Counted from the stretch's first letter, positions 21,841 to 31,583 are shown. The stretch is DNA of 64,000 nt from an uncultured Oleiphilus sp. (GCA_913020045.1 CAJWBE010000001.1:124001-188000); one strand, 5' to 3'. A program made the numbers and translations. The notes: generated by a model from the letters alone, not told the origin.

Positions 21841-22923
21841 CTATCTCACCTTCAACGTGGCTAAGCCAACCAATACCAAGACCACAGTAATGATCCAAAA
21901 TCGAACGATCACGCGAGGCTCCGGCCAACCTTTCAACTCAAAATGATGATGCAATGGCGCCATCCGAAAAATGCGCCGCCCCGTCAATTTGAAAGACGCA
22001 ACCTGCAAGATCACTGAAACCGTTTCCATCACAAACACGCCGCCCATAATGAACAGAACTATTTCTTGGCGAACGATAACCGCGACAATGCCAAGAGCGG
22101 CACCTAAAGCCAGCGCACCTACATCACCCATAAATACTTGCGCTGGATAGGTGTTAAACCATAGAAAACCTAAGCCTGCGCCAACCATTGCTCCACAAAA
22201 AATGATTAGCTCACCTGAACCGGGTATATAAGGAATATGAAGATAACCTGCAAAAACGCTATTACCCGAAACGTAGGCAAAAATACCGAGCGCACCGGCC
22301 ACTAAAACCGTTGGCATAATCGCCAAACCGTCCAAACCGTCGGTTAAATTAACGGCGTTACTGCTACCTACGATCACAAAATAGGTAAGCACGATAAACA
22401 TCGGGCCCAAGTCATACAGAACGTCTTTGAATATGGGTACTATTAGCGCCGTTTCTTGCGGCAGAGTCGCTGTTGAATAAAGTGTAAACGCAGCTATTAG
22501 GCCACACGCAGACTGCCAGAAATACTTCCATCGAGCTGGCAAACCTTTGGAATTTTTCTCAACAACTTTACGGTAATCGTCAACCCAGCCAATCGCTCCG
22601 AACGACAAGGTTACAAAAATAGTGATCCAGACATAGCGGTTGCTTAAGTCAGACCAGAGCAAGGTACTCGTTGCGACAGCAACTAATATCAAAGCGCCGC
22701 CCATTGTAGGAGTGCCAGCTTTGCTTAAGTGCGACTTTGGCCCGTCATCTCTAACGGATTGCCCAATCTGATACTGACCCAGCTTACGAATCATGTACGG
22801 GCCAACCAACAATGAAATAACCAACGCGGTCAACACACCCAATATTCCGCGCAAAGTCAGATATTGAAAGACAGAAAAGGCACCCATCAGGTCTGCAAAC
22901 CAACCAAAGAGACCGTACAGCAT
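21841..22923 (-). CDS. mraY: Phospho-N-acetylmuramoyl-pentapeptide transferase MraY
   Basis: MraY attaches phospho-MurNAc-pentapeptide to undecaprenyl phosphate, making lipid I in the inner membrane. The 360-residue protein has about ten membrane segments. It has the catalytic-loop motif [11 protein letters not shown] and the aspartates of DDYRKV and [15 protein letters not shown]. The family [11 protein letters not shown] motif is near the end. Its ATG shares one base with the murF stop (TAATG). Confidence 0.98.
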   Translation of the reverse strand: MLYGLFGWFADLMGAFSVFQYLTLRGILGVLTALVISLLVGPYMIRKLGQYQIGQSVRDDGPKSHLSKAGTPTMGGALILVAVATSTLLWSDLSNRYVWITIFVTLSFGAIGWVDDYRKVVEKNSKGLPARWKYFWQSACGLIAAFTLYSTATLPQETALIVPIFKDVLYDLGPMFIVLTYFVIVGSSNAVNLTDGLDGLAIMPTVLVAGALGIFAYVSGNSVFAGYLHIPYIPGSGELIIFCGAMVGAGLGFLWFNTYPAQVFMGDVGALALGAALGIVAVIVRQEIVLFIMGGVFVMETVSVILQVASFKLTGRRIFRMAPLHHHFELKGWPEPRVIVRFWIITVVLVLVGLATLKVR

Positions 22924-24275
22924 TAGCGCAATACTCCTTCTAGATAACTCACTACACCCTCCATTTGGGCGCTTCGAGAGCCCTTGACCAAAATCGTCTC
23001 ATTGCCCATCAAGGTTTTTTCTAGCGCTGTCGCCAGCGTTGCGTTATTGCCATAGCTCATCGCGCCACTTCCAAATTTTTTCTCCATTTCGTCTGCATAA
23101 GGCCCAACGCAATACAGGCGATTAACACCAATATTCTTTGCATGCTCTGCAACCTCAAGATGCATTGCCAATGCGGCATCGCCTAACTCAGCCATCTCAC
23201 CTAATACCGCGATGTGGGCACCAGGCTGAAGCACCAACACGTCAAGCGCTGCTTTCATCGACGCAGGGTTTGCGTTATAGCTGTCATCGAGAACTAACGC
23301 ACCATTTGACAACTGCAACGACTTTAAACGCCCAGACACCGTCTTCGCTTTGGCTAATCCTGCGGCAATCTCTGAAAGAGTCATACCAACCACTACTGCG
23401 ACGGCACACGCAGCGACTGCGTTTGATACGTTATGTCTACCTGGCTGGGGTAGGTAGACCGCTTGTTTCTCCCCGCGATAGCACAGTTCAAAATGCGTAC
23501 CTTCGGGAAGGCAATTGATCTCGCCAGCACGTAAGTCCGCATTAGCACCGCTCGCGCTAAAACTAAACACGTCGCAGTCACTAAGTTCAGACACCCACTG
23601 CTCTGTCGCGACGTCATCCAAATTAACGACGGCAACACCACCAGGTTTTAAACAGCCGTATAACTCGCCTTTCGTTTTGACTATGTTTTCATAGCTGCCA
23701 AATTCACCAAGGTGTGCACTACCAGCATTAAGTACCAATGCAATATCGGGGCGAACAAAACGACCTAGCGAACCGATATCGCCGATATGCCTTGCACCGA
23801 TTTCAATCACTGCAAACTTCGATTCACTCGATATATCAAGCAAGGTTAGCGGCACTCCAATCTCGTTGTTGTGATTTGCCTTAGTCGCCGTCACCGGCGC
23901 CAATTCAGCTAGAAGCGTAGCGATCATATTTTTTGTCGTTGTTTTACCCGCACTGCCGGTTAAGGCAATGACGCTGCCGTCAAACGCTTTGCGATTAATT
24001 GCGCCCGCATGCCCAAGCGCAGCAACGCTGTCTTCAACCACAAACGTTGCTATTCCCGGCATAGAAGAACGCTCTGAAACCACTGCAGCACAAGCGTTTT
24101 CAATGGCATCATTAATATAGTCATGGCCATCTAGTCGCTCGCCTTTGATGGCTATAAATAACGCGCCATTAACGTCTCGAGAGTCAATACTGACGCGATC
24201 AAACATCACATCGCTGCCAAAACGCTGACCACCGCATTGCGCCTCAAGTTCGGATAGCTTAAATGACCTAATCAT
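22923..24275 (-). CDS. murF: UDP-N-acetylmuramoyl-tripeptide--D-alanyl-D-alanine ligase MurF
   Basis: MurF adds D-Ala-D-Ala to the tripeptide, completing the UDP-MurNAc-pentapeptide. The ATP loop [16 protein letters not shown], the central [17 protein letters not shown] and the [17 protein letters not shown] motif are visible. The start chosen is ATG at 24275 (450 residues), with GAGG at 6 bp and an 8-bp overlap with the murE stop (ATGATTAG). An in-frame TTG at 24299 would add only eight residues inside murE. Confidence 0.97.
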   Translation of the reverse strand: MIRSFKLSELEAQCGGQRFGSDVMFDRVSIDSRDVNGALFIAIKGERLDGHDYINDAIENACAAVVSERSSMPGIATFVVEDSVAALGHAGAINRKAFDGSVIALTGSAGKTTTKNMIATLLAELAPVTATKANHNNEIGVPLTLLDISSESKFAVIEIGARHIGDIGSLGRFVRPDIALVLNAGSAHLGEFGSYENIVKTKGELYGCLKPGGVAVVNLDDVATEQWVSELSDCDVFSFSASGANADLRAGEINCLPEGTHFELCYRGEKQAVYLPQPGRHNVSNAVAACAVAVVVGMTLSEIAAGLAKAKTVSGRLKSLQLSNGALVLDDSYNANPASMKAALDVLVLQPGAHIAVLGEMAELGDAALAMHLEVAEHAKNIGVNRLYCVGPYADEMEKKFGSGAMSYGNNATLATALEKTLMGNETILVKGSRSAQMEGVVSYLEGVLR

Positions 24276-25788
24276 TGCTAACCTCTTCCGGCCCAGCAAT
24301 GAAGGTATTCATTGCGTCGCTAGCGACAGCAACATCACTAAACAGCAAACGCTCACCCAATACTTCTTGATATTGCTCATGACCCTTGCCAGCAAGCACC
24401 ACGATGTCATCGACCGCCGCTTGAGAAATGACCTGCTGAATAGCCACTTCGCGACTATGAATCACATCAATCAATGACGAATCGGTAAAACCACTCAGAA
24501 TATCCTTGATAATCATCGCTGGGTCTTCATTCCGAGGGTTGTCATCTGTCACGACAACACGGTCAGCGAGACTTTCAGCAACGCGTGCCATGTCTGCGCG
24601 CTTTCCAGTATCTCGGTCCCCGCCGCACCCAAACAATAAGTGGACTCGACCTATACAATGCGGGCGTACAGCAGCTAGCAAATTTTCTAGTGCATCTGGT
24701 GTATGGGCATAATCAACAACAACCCGCGGACAACCCTCTCGGTCGATCACTTCCATGCGCCCGGTAACGGAGGTCACTTTTGATGCGTTGGACAAGCAAT
24801 CTGCATCCACCCCCAAGCCATCGCATACCGCTATTGCCGCCAACAAATTATCGAGATTGAAGCGACCTACCAATGACGATCGTAATGAAAACTTACCCTT
24901 AGGAGCCTCTATTTCTGCCTGCACATACTCGGAACCGCCCACAGTGCTCGCTGTCACCACAGCATCACCTGCACCCAACGAGCTATAGCCCAGCGCTTTG
25001 ACATCTCCCCCTAAGGCAGATAAAAACTCTGGCGCGACTGGGTCATCCAAATTGATGACCGCAAACGACAAGCCACTCACTTCAAACAGGCGCCGCTTTG
25101 CTCTCGCATAAGACTCCATAGAGCCGTGATAATCTAAATGATCTCTGGTTAAGTTCGTTAGCACTGCCGCATGAAACTTAACGTTATCCACTCGCCCCTG
25201 ATCGAGGCCGTGCGACGACACCTCCATCGCTACACACGACACACCATCGTCTCGCAACGCCGCAAGATAGCGATGCACATCAACCACATTCGGCGTCGTT
25301 CGGTCCAACGTAAGCAGACCTGCTTCTGACCCAGGAACGCCATACCCTAATGTCCCGATCACGCCCGTTTTAACGCCGCTAATATTGAGCATTTGAGCAA
25401 TATAGTGCGTGACAGAAGTCTTTCCATTTGTTCCCGTAACACCAACTACTCGAACATCGGAGCTTGGTAGCTTGAAGAATCGCTCCGCTAAACTGCCAAC
25501 GATCGCCCGCAAGTTAGGGAGATACATTTCAATCGCTTGACCCGACTCATGGACTTTTCCATTTAACTCTTGCCCTTCGACCAGCACTGCATTTGCACCG
25601 CGCTCGATGGCTTCAGCAACGTGAGCACTCGCGTCAGTATTCGCACCCGCCAGAGCGATAAATAAGTCGCCTCGCTTCACCATACGACTATCAAGCTGAA
25701 TACCGTGAATACGGGTATCAAGCACAGCAGGAACTGGACAGATACCAGCAAGCAAAAGCGAAAGGTCAGTGATGTAGGATTTGTTCAT
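24268..25788 (-). CDS. murE: UDP-MurNAc-tripeptide synthetase MurE (meso-diaminopimelate type)
   Basis: MurE adds the third stem residue. The substrate signature DNPR (in VTDDNPRNEDP) indicates meso-diaminopimelate, as in Gram-negative bacteria. The ATP loop GVTGTNGKTSVTHYIA and the VVDYAHTPDALENLL motif are present. The start chosen is ATG at 25788 (506 residues), one base after the ftsI stop and preceded by GAGAGGG. A longer frame into ftsI to 25827 lacks support. Confidence 0.97.
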   Translation of the reverse strand: MNKSYITDLSLLLAGICPVPAVLDTRIHGIQLDSRMVKRGDLFIALAGANTDASAHVAEAIERGANAVLVEGQELNGKVHESGQAIEMYLPNLRAIVGSLAERFFKLPSSDVRVVGVTGTNGKTSVTHYIAQMLNISGVKTGVIGTLGYGVPGSEAGLLTLDRTTPNVVDVHRYLAALRDDGVSCVAMEVSSHGLDQGRVDNVKFHAAVLTNLTRDHLDYHGSMESYARAKRRLFEVSGLSFAVINLDDPVAPEFLSALGGDVKALGYSSLGAGDAVVTASTVGGSEYVQAEIEAPKGKFSLRSSLVGRFNLDNLLAAIAVCDGLGVDADCLSNASKVTSVTGRMEVIDREGCPRVVVDYAHTPDALENLLAAVRPHCIGRVHLLFGCGGDRDTGKRADMARVAESLADRVVVTDDNPRNEDPAMIIKDILSGFTDSSLIDVIHSREVAIQQVISQAAVDDIVVLAGKGHEQYQEVLGERLLFSDVAVASDAMNTFIAGPEEVSND

Positions 25789-25789
25789 C

Positions 25790-27523
25790 TCAACCCTCTC
25801 CCGGTCGCAATGTTTTGTGCGCTGCATAGCTTGGGCGAGACACTAACTCTGCATCCGGCGTCACACCCAGCAAGCGCATCGACTCCGCAACCACTCGCGA
25901 AAATACCGGAGCAGCGACTTCGCCGCCGTAGTATTCCTGGCCCTGCGGCGAATCAATCACAACCGCCATCGCAATTACCGGCTTATCGATTGGCGCAACG
26001 CCTGCAAAAATCGCCTTATACTCACTTTTCTCATAACCATGCTGACCAATACGATGGACGGTTCCCGTTTTCCCGCCCACCCGGTACATTGGCACCTGCG
26101 CTCGCGTGCCCGTGCCGCCTTTTGCAACCACAGCCGCCATCGCATCTCTAACCGACTCAGAGACAGACGATTCAAACACCGACTCTGCCGCGATCGGACC
26201 AGACCTTTTTATCAACGACAATGGGTATTTGTTGCCGCCATTACCCAGAATCATGTATGACTGCGCCAACTGCAGTGCATTAACACTCATGCCATATCCG
26301 TACGACATCGTTGCCACCTCAATCGGTTTCCAACGACTTGGGTCAGGCAACTTACCGATGCTTTCACCGGGAAAACCAATGCCGGTACCCTGCCCAAAAC
26401 CCAGGCGGTAAAACATATCCCAAACCACGTCACCACTTAGTTTAAGCGCGATCTTTGAAGCACCAACATTGCTGGACTTCGAGACAACTTCCTGAACACT
26501 CAACGCACCATAATTTCTCGCATCGCGGATAGACTTTCGGCCTAAGCGAAAGTAGCCAGGAGAGGTATCAAGCGTGCTATTAAGTGTGTATTTCTTAGAC
26601 TCCAGTGCCGCAGCGACCGTAGCGAGTTTCATTGGAGAACCCGGCTCAAATACGTCCGTAATTGCTCGGTTTCGCAAATGGGAAACCTCAAGCTTCTGTC
26701 GATTATTTGGGTTATAAGACGGCTGATTAACCATTGCTAAAATATCGCCATTCGAGACATCTAGAATGACAATGGAACCTGATATAGCGCGATGCGTTTC
26801 AACGGCCGCTTTGAGCTCACGGTAAGCCAAGTACTGCATTCGCAAATCCAAAGACAACTCAATGCTTTTGCCCGGCTCAGCCGAACGCACGGTGCCCAAA
26901 TCTTTAATTACATGGCCTTTTCTATTCTTCATCACGCGCTTTGCGCCGGGGTGCCCAGTCATCCACTCGTTATAAGAAAGCTCAACACCTTCCTGGCCCC
27001 GCTCATCTATATCCGTAAACCCAACAACATGGGCCGCCACTTCTCCCGCAGGATAGTAACGTTTGTATTCTGTACGGCGGTGGATTCCAGGCAGATCAAG
27101 CGCCATGACCTTGGCTACGTCATGCGGCGCAATCTTTCGTTTGAGATAAATAAAGCGCTTACCTTTATTTCCATCGATACGCTTAAACAGCCACTTCTTA
27201 CTAACACCCAGAGCAGCGGCTAGCTGGCGATAATCCGCGTCTGACAACTCCGCCACGAAAGGGTCCGCATAAACCGTCGCAACAGGTGCGCTAATCGCAA
27301 GGGGCTCACCATGACGGTCACTAATCAGACCACGATGCGCATCAAGCGGCTCTGTACGAATCGATCGAGCATCGCCCTGACTTAACAAAAACGATTGATC
27401 AACAACGTGCAATTGAACCGCCCTGCCGAGTAACGCCAGCGACGCCGATCCCAGCACGAGAAGCACTAGAATATAACGCCAGCGTGCAGGTGCCTGAAGC
27501 ACATCAGAAACCGAGCGCGTCAT
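25790..27523 (-). CDS. ftsI: Septal peptidoglycan transpeptidase FtsI (PBP3)
   Basis: FtsI cross-links septal peptidoglycan with FtsW and is a beta-lactam target. The 577-residue protein has a short cytoplasmic tail, one membrane helix at about 17-37, a dimerisation/pedestal region (RGLISDRHGEPLA), then the transpeptidase domain. The three active-site motifs are intact: S296-P-M-K299, S350-S-N352 and K485-T-G487. The start overlaps the ftsL stop by 4 bp. Confidence 0.97.
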   Translation of the reverse strand: MTRSVSDVLQAPARWRYILVLLVLGSASLALLGRAVQLHVVDQSFLLSQGDARSIRTEPLDAHRGLISDRHGEPLAISAPVATVYADPFVAELSDADYRQLAAALGVSKKWLFKRIDGNKGKRFIYLKRKIAPHDVAKVMALDLPGIHRRTEYKRYYPAGEVAAHVVGFTDIDERGQEGVELSYNEWMTGHPGAKRVMKNRKGHVIKDLGTVRSAEPGKSIELSLDLRMQYLAYRELKAAVETHRAISGSIVILDVSNGDILAMVNQPSYNPNNRQKLEVSHLRNRAITDVFEPGSPMKLATVAAALESKKYTLNSTLDTSPGYFRLGRKSIRDARNYGALSVQEVVSKSSNVGASKIALKLSGDVVWDMFYRLGFGQGTGIGFPGESIGKLPDPSRWKPIEVATMSYGYGMSVNALQLAQSYMILGNGGNKYPLSLIKRSGPIAAESVFESSVSESVRDAMAAVVAKGGTGTRAQVPMYRVGGKTGTVHRIGQHGYEKSEYKAIFAGVAPIDKPVIAMAVVIDSPQGQEYYGGEVAAPVFSRVVAESMRLLGVTPDAELVSRPSYAAHKTLRPGEG

Positions 27524-27918
27524 TGGACTAACTCGATATTGGCATGATCGGGCAGTCTCATTTCCAGCTGATCACGTGCAACGGTTTCAATTCGAGTTGG
27601 CGCGCTCCATGCGCTCTCTTCTAATAGCAACTGAGCCCACTCAAGCTGAAGCTGATCATTTTGCTCCAGCAGCACCGCATGTTCCGAAAACAACTGACGA
27701 CATAAGTGAGAGGAATAAACGACACCAATCGCCGACAATAGCAGCACAATCAGCAAACCACTTGTGACAAGCACATCCTGAACAGAGACGCCTGCGACGA
27801 AACGAACAGAGACCTTTCGTCTTGCCAGCAACCCTTCCAACAGCGCAGAAGGAGAGCGAATACTTTGCGATGCTGAACGCTCTATCAACGCCAACAATGT
27901 AAGCCAGACGCTATTCAT
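27520..27918 (-). CDS. ftsL: Cell division protein FtsL
   Basis: FtsL is a small bitopic divisome protein that forms a coiled coil with FtsB and binds FtsQ. The 132-residue protein has a cytoplasmic tail of about 45 residues, a membrane helix at about 50-68 (VLVTSGLLIVLLLSAIGVV), and a short periplasmic leucine-rich coiled coil (LLEQNDQLQLEWAQLLLEE). The RIETVARDQLEMRLP end fits the family. ATG overlaps the rsmH stop by 8 bp (ATGAATAG). Identification rests on position as much as sequence, because FtsL is poorly conserved. Confidence 0.9.
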   Translation of the reverse strand: MNSVWLTLLALIERSASQSIRSPSALLEGLLARRKVSVRFVAGVSVQDVLVTSGLLIVLLLSAIGVVYSSHLCRQLFSEHAVLLEQNDQLQLEWAQLLLEESAWSAPTRIETVARDQLEMRLPDHANIELVQ

Positions 27919-28852
27919 GAGACACCTTCTCCAGCGTTCGCATCACTGCACTACGTGCCCGCCCATTACGTGAAATCTCTTCGGCCTTTGGCTTAATGGC
28001 CTTACTACTTAAACGAAAATTTCTGACGATATCCTTTTCAAAAACAGGCACGCCCGGTGGCGGCTCAGCACCTTTTGCCATATCACGCATGAATCGTTTC
28101 ACCATGCGGTCCTCTAAAGAGTGAAAACTAATCACGACCAAGCGACCACCAACATTAAGGCGCTTTGCAGCACCCTCTAGCAGTAGCGCCAAATCGCCTA
28201 ACTCATTATTGATATGGATTCTGATTGCCTGAAAGCAGCGTGTTGCAGGGTGTTTGTGCTTCTCCCACGACGGGTTAGCATCTTTCACAATTTGCGCGAG
28301 CTGGGCCGTGCTCTCGATCGCCCCCATATCCCGCGACTCGATAATCGCAGCAGCAATACGGCGCGAAAAACGCTCTTCGCCATATTCGAAAAACACTTTC
28401 GTCAACTCTTCAGCACTAACAACGGCAAGCCACTCGGCTGCACTCTGCCCAGAACTAGTGTCCATCCGCATATCAAGCGGACCATCTGATTGAAAACTAA
28501 AGCCTCGCTGCGCGTCATCTAACTGAGGGGAAGACACGCCAAGATCAGCCAGAACACCATCCAAACCAACACCTTCAAGCGCATCAATTCCAGCACCAAC
28601 ATCAGCGAACGAACCATGGTGAATCGAAAAGCGCCCATCGTTAGCAAACATAGATTGGGCTTGAGCAATTGCAATGGGGTCCTTATCAATCGCCACTAAA
28701 CGCCCATCTTCCGACAAACGTTCCAAAATAACGGAGCTGTGACCGCCACGACCAAACGTTGCGTCCACATAAACGCCACTACCCTTTGTTACCAAAGAAT
28801 CAACGGCTTCCGTCAACAGGACGGTTTCATGAATAAACGATTGTGTACTCAT
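27911..28852 (-). CDS. rsmH: 16S rRNA (cytosine(1402)-N(4))-methyltransferase RsmH
   Basis: RsmH (MraW) methylates N4 of C1402 in 16S rRNA with S-adenosylmethionine. The 313-residue protein starts with [13 protein letters not shown] and carries the SAM-binding motif [15 protein letters not shown], the [20 protein letters not shown] segment and the [15 protein letters not shown] motif. Its ATG overlaps the mraZ stop by 4 bp, the standard arrangement at the head of the division cluster. Confidence 0.98.
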   Translation of the reverse strand: MSTQSFIHETVLLTEAVDSLVTKGSGVYVDATFGRGGHSSVILERLSEDGRLVAIDKDPIAIAQAQSMFANDGRFSIHHGSFADVGAGIDALEGVGLDGVLADLGVSSPQLDDAQRGFSFQSDGPLDMRMDTSSGQSAAEWLAVVSAEELTKVFFEYGEERFSRRIAAAIIESRDMGAIESTAQLAQIVKDANPSWEKHKHPATRCFQAIRIHINNELGDLALLLEGAAKRLNVGGRLVVISFHSLEDRMVKRFMRDMAKGAEPPPGVPVFEKDIVRNFRLSSKAIKPKAEEISRNGRARSAVMRTLEKVSHE

Positions 28853-29292
28853 AAAGACAAGCTTTGCATTTCTTCAGGAATATCATCATCAACATCAGAT
28901 TCATCCAGCCACTCGAACCAGCGAGACTCACTCCAAAGCTCAAACTTTTTACCTTGGCCTACCAGCATTAACTTTCGCTCTAAGCCAGCATATTCTCTTA
29001 GCGTTGGCGGAACTAAAATGCGGCCATTTCCATCAGCCTCTAATGGTGTTGCGTAACCAATCAAGAGGCGCTGCGCGCGTCGGGCTGCTTTATTGTAGGT
29101 AGGAAGCGCTTCAATTTTAGGCAGAATTTCTTGCCATTGAGTTTCTGGATAAACAAGCAGGCAGCGCTCTTCAGTGTGAGCGGTAACCACAATACGGCCG
29201 TCACCAAAAGACGACAGCGACTCACGAATTTTCGTGGGAATCGCCATGCGCCCTTTAGCGTCCATATTGATAGCGTGACTGCCTAGAAACAA
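28849..29292 (-). CDS. mraZ: Transcriptional regulator MraZ
   Basis: MraZ is an AbrB-like double-barrel DNA-binding protein that represses its own division-cluster promoter. The 147-residue protein has the two MraZ repeats ([19 protein letters not shown] and [21 protein letters not shown]). The start is TTG at 29292, supported by AGGGG 8 bp upstream. It heads the whole minus-strand cluster down to lpxC. A 10-bp-phased operator and a sigma70-like promoter lie directly upstream. Confidence 0.96.
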   Translation of the reverse strand: MFLGSHAINMDAKGRMAIPTKIRESLSSFGDGRIVVTAHTEERCLLVYPETQWQEILPKIEALPTYNKAARRAQRLLIGYATPLEADGNGRILVPPTLREYAGLERKLMLVGQGKKFELWSESRWFEWLDESDVDDDIPEEMQSLSL

Positions 29293-29318
29293 AATTAACC
29301 CCTATATGGGAAAAAAAA

Positions 29319-29351
29319 CCATTTTTTTCCACTTTTTTCTACTTTCGCCCA
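29319..29351 (-). promoter_or_regulatory. Probable MraZ operator (four 10-bp-phased repeats)
   Basis: On the minus strand the units TGG, TGG, TAG and TGG recur at an exact 10-bp spacing (plus-strand CCA at 29319, 29329 and 29349, CTA at 29339), each followed by an A/T-rich spacer. MraZ of E. coli is known to bind TGGGN repeats spaced by five bases, also a 10-bp period. The array lies just downstream of the proposed -10 and upstream of the mraZ ribosome site, so binding would block transcription start. Confidence 0.7.
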
Positions 29352-29379
29352 CTATAGGAATTAGATCCCCACAAATCAA
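29351..29379 (-). promoter_or_regulatory. Sigma70-like promoter of the mraZ-lpxC cluster
   Basis: On the minus strand TTGATT (29374-29379) is separated by exactly 17 bp from TATAGT (29351-29356). This is close to consensus and directly abuts the MraZ-type repeats. The start point would fall near 29344, giving a leader of about 50 nt before the TTG start of mraZ. Confidence 0.65.
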
Positions 29380-29572
29380 GCAAATTCGCGACGAGAGCCG
29401 TTAGAAAAAAGCACAGCAAGACAAGGGCTTAGCAGAAAATTGGTTAAATTTTGATCTTAATAAAAAGGCAATTTTTAGGTATTACAAAGAGTTAGTGCTG
29501 TAAGCTAGAAAGCACTTTAAGAATAAGACTTTTTCAATCTATAAAAAGAGGTGTTTATTTAAAAGAAGGGAG

Positions 29573-29713
29573 TTTGAGTCTGCCGGTAAGCCGGGTTCTG
29601 TCTAGGACAGTCATTCATCTAGGCCAATCGTCACCAATTGGCTCAAGCAACCTACCCAAGTCCAGTGCGAGCCGCACCATAGGACTTCTATTTGGTCTTG
29701 CTCCGAGCGGGGT
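29573..29713 (-). repeat. Displaced rnpB 3' end; left attachment site of the integrated element
   Basis: This 141-bp stretch is identical, base for base, to 33001-33141, the 3' end of the intact RNase P RNA gene. It contains the conserved 3' region (minus strand ACAGAACCCGGCTTAC) but no 5' half, so it cannot be a working gene. It is best explained as the original rnpB 3' end, pushed away when an element integrated and supplied a replacement copy. It lies about 190 bp upstream of the mraZ promoter. Confidence 0.92.
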
Positions 29714-29766
29714 CAAAACTTTTCTTAATCAATAAGTTATGCAAATTAACAACAATTCAATCCGAG

Positions 29767-29785
29767 TGTACCAAGTTATGTACCA
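29767..29785 (+). promoter_or_regulatory. Paired TGTACCA heptamers, left end (candidate integrase arm site)
   Basis: TGTACCA-AGTTA-TGTACCA: two direct heptamers with a 5-bp spacer, 54 bp inside the left repeat. The same arrangement, with 17 of 19 identical positions, occurs near the right end at 32923-32941. Such paired direct repeats near both ends resemble arm-type binding sites of tyrosine recombinases. The role is inferred. Confidence 0.5.
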
Positions 29786-30185
29786 ACATTGAACGCAAAA
29801 AGCCCACCATTGCCTAAGAGTAATCTAGCCTTGAACTTTAACACCCCCAAGCCCCGCATCGATCAATAAAAAAGGGGATGAGCTAGACCAACCGCCGCTA
29901 TAGAAGCCACTTACCCTCAAATGCAGGACAATGGTTAAGTGTCAGGCTAGACGATATATAAAAGACTCTTAAGTTTTCAAATATGCTAGTTACAAGTAAA
30001 AACCTAAATTGCGTAGAAGGGCCGGATAAAAATGGTCACACCATAACACCTCCCGTAAATCCACTTGGACTTCACAGGCATCATCTTATAAGGTCTGAAG
30101 ATCTATAACTGTTTGCCTAAACAAACACAATTGATGGGACGCCATACTCATCACTTTATGTCGATTACGGCTGGAACGGACACTA
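29786..30185. other. Gene-free stretch inside the element
   Basis: About 400 bp, A+T-rich, between the left heptamer pair and the ATPase fragment. No convincing reading frame, RNA or strong hairpin was seen; a weak CCCC/GGGG pairing occurs around 29850-29880. It may hold the promoter of the former ATPase gene or decayed cargo. Confidence 0.4.
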
Positions 30186-30437
30186 ATGAGAATAAAAAAC
30201 ATAGAAGTTTCTAACTTCAAGGCTATAAAAGAAATCAAACTTCGCAACCTTGAAGATACCGTTGTAATCGCCGGACCAAACGGTTGCGGCAAATCATGCC
30301 TATTTGACGCGATCAGACTTCTAAAGTCTGTTTACGGAGGGTATCAGGAAAATGAGTGGCATCAATGGTTTGGGGAGTTTCAAATAAATCTTAATTCTAT
30401 TAAGGATGACGTTAAACGAATACTGAATCGCCGCTAG
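30186..30437 (+). pseudogene. Truncated OLD-family AAA ATPase (N-terminal fragment)
   Basis: Only 83 codons remain. They match the beginning of OLD-type/AAA-21 ATPases: MRIKNIEVSNFKAIKEIKL, then a perfect Walker A loop (GPNGCGKS, about residues 30-37) and the FDAIRLLKSVYGGY helix. The family normally continues for several hundred residues with a signature motif, Walker B and often a TOPRIM nuclease; here the frame stops after KRILNRR and nothing recognisable follows. Full-length relatives often occur in phage-defence islands. It is best read as a remnant left by a deletion or cargo replacement. Confidence 0.75.
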
Positions 30438-30454
30438 TAAGCCACATATTGAAT

Positions 30455-30514
30455 GAATAACATGAGCAGCTCAGGCCCTCCCAAAGCGGACAAGACATTG
30501 GGCAAATGTTATTC
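30455..30514. repeat. 9-bp inverted repeat upstream of the lipoprotein gene
   Basis: GAATAACAT (30455-30463) and ATGTTATTC (30506-30514) are perfect inverted repeats separated by 42 bp, between the ATPase fragment and the lipoprotein gene. They could be an operator or the junction of an old rearrangement; no function is shown. Confidence 0.3.
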
Positions 30515-30558
30515 TTACCCCTTTTAATTATTAAGTAATTTGAAGGGACCTCAATTCG

Positions 30559-31536
30559 ATGAACATTCTGTTTGTTCGCTTTCTATCTGTCACTTTTGTC
30601 TTGGTATTGTTTCTAGCTGGGTGCACTAGCATTTCCATACCCACTCAGGAAAACGCCGAAACTATACTTGTTATCCCTAAGCAAACTAAGAATTCAACCA
30701 TTGAAGAATGGGTAAGGAAGTATAAATTAGAAATATCCCAATATGGAAAAGTCATAAAAACTGTATCAGTGCCTGCATCCTCGGATGACTTTCTTCTCGT
30801 TGATGACCTGCCTGCCGGAAAGTATCAGATAGAGAAATACATCGAGTACATTGCTTCCTTTAGATGGCGTCCTGCCGGCGAAGCCGTTAGACAATGGGAG
30901 CATGAGGTCTCCCCCATTGAGTTTGAATTGATGCAAAATCAACTAACTGTCTTAGATTCTAGGTTCGTAGTAGGCCAAACAACAAAAGGAGGATTTGTTT
31001 ATACAGAGGGATTGTTTATGCCACTGTTGCGTGACCAGCATAAGAGCTTGGTAGATAAAATAGATAGTATTGATCAATCAAATTGGACTATTAGAGAACC
31101 ATCTTACGAGCTTCTCTCAAAAGCTCAGGTTAATTCTGCTCTAGCAGAAAGGAAATCAAAGCTTAATCAATATATCGAAGCCCTATCAAAAGACGAGATT
31201 AGTGAAAGCGACTGGTCAGGTTGGATGGGTCAAGTAAAGTTCGACGATGAAGTAAGCGCCATGAATGACAAAGAGCATTATCCCGCTGCGATAGAAGGTA
31301 GGTATTTTGAGGGGGTACATCAATATCGCGCAGTATTTAGGCCGTATGCGACCGGGGATTTTGGGTGGGCCGCTAATTGGGGAATGCGCAAGAAACACTA
31401 TTTGAACCGAAATATTAGGTATATTGGCCAAGGCTACAAAAGAATTTGGCTTCAAGATTATAATGGGCTTGATAGACACCTCTCTTTGAATAGGGACAAC
31501 TATCAAGCAGTTTGGATAAGGTTGGGAAATGAATGA
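30559..31536 (+). CDS. Lipoprotein of unknown function (element cargo)
   Basis: This 325-residue protein begins with a signal peptide ending in a lipobox (LAGC, Cys at about 21), so it should be a lipid-anchored envelope protein. I do not recognise the family. After the anchor, residues about 35-95 look like a beta-rich domain (ILVIPKQTK, KYKLEISQYGKVIKTVSVP, DLPAGKYQIEKYIEY). The C-terminal third is rich in Tyr, Trp and Arg (VHQYRAVFRPYATGDFGWAANWGMRKKHYL). It is the only intact non-integrase gene of the element and its base composition looks A+T-rich. GAAGGGA lies upstream of the ATG. Confidence 0.75.
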   Translation: MNILFVRFLSVTFVLVLFLAGCTSISIPTQENAETILVIPKQTKNSTIEEWVRKYKLEISQYGKVIKTVSVPASSDDFLLVDDLPAGKYQIEKYIEYIASFRWRPAGEAVRQWEHEVSPIEFELMQNQLTVLDSRFVVGQTTKGGFVYTEGLFMPLLRDQHKSLVDKIDSIDQSNWTIREPSYELLSKAQVNSALAERKSKLNQYIEALSKDEISESDWSGWMGQVKFDDEVSAMNDKEHYPAAIEGRYFEGVHQYRAVFRPYATGDFGWAANWGMRKKHYLNRNIRYIGQGYKRIWLQDYNGLDRHLSLNRDNYQAVWIRLGNE

Positions 31537-31583
31537 TTTAATAGAATAGACCTCAACTCGCGCTGCGGACTCCCCAGCTTTCA

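Noticed and set aside
29573-29713. A second rnpB gene
   Set aside because: Only the 3' 141 bp are present; the 5' half with the GAGGAAAGTCCGGGC region is missing, so it cannot fold into RNase P RNA.
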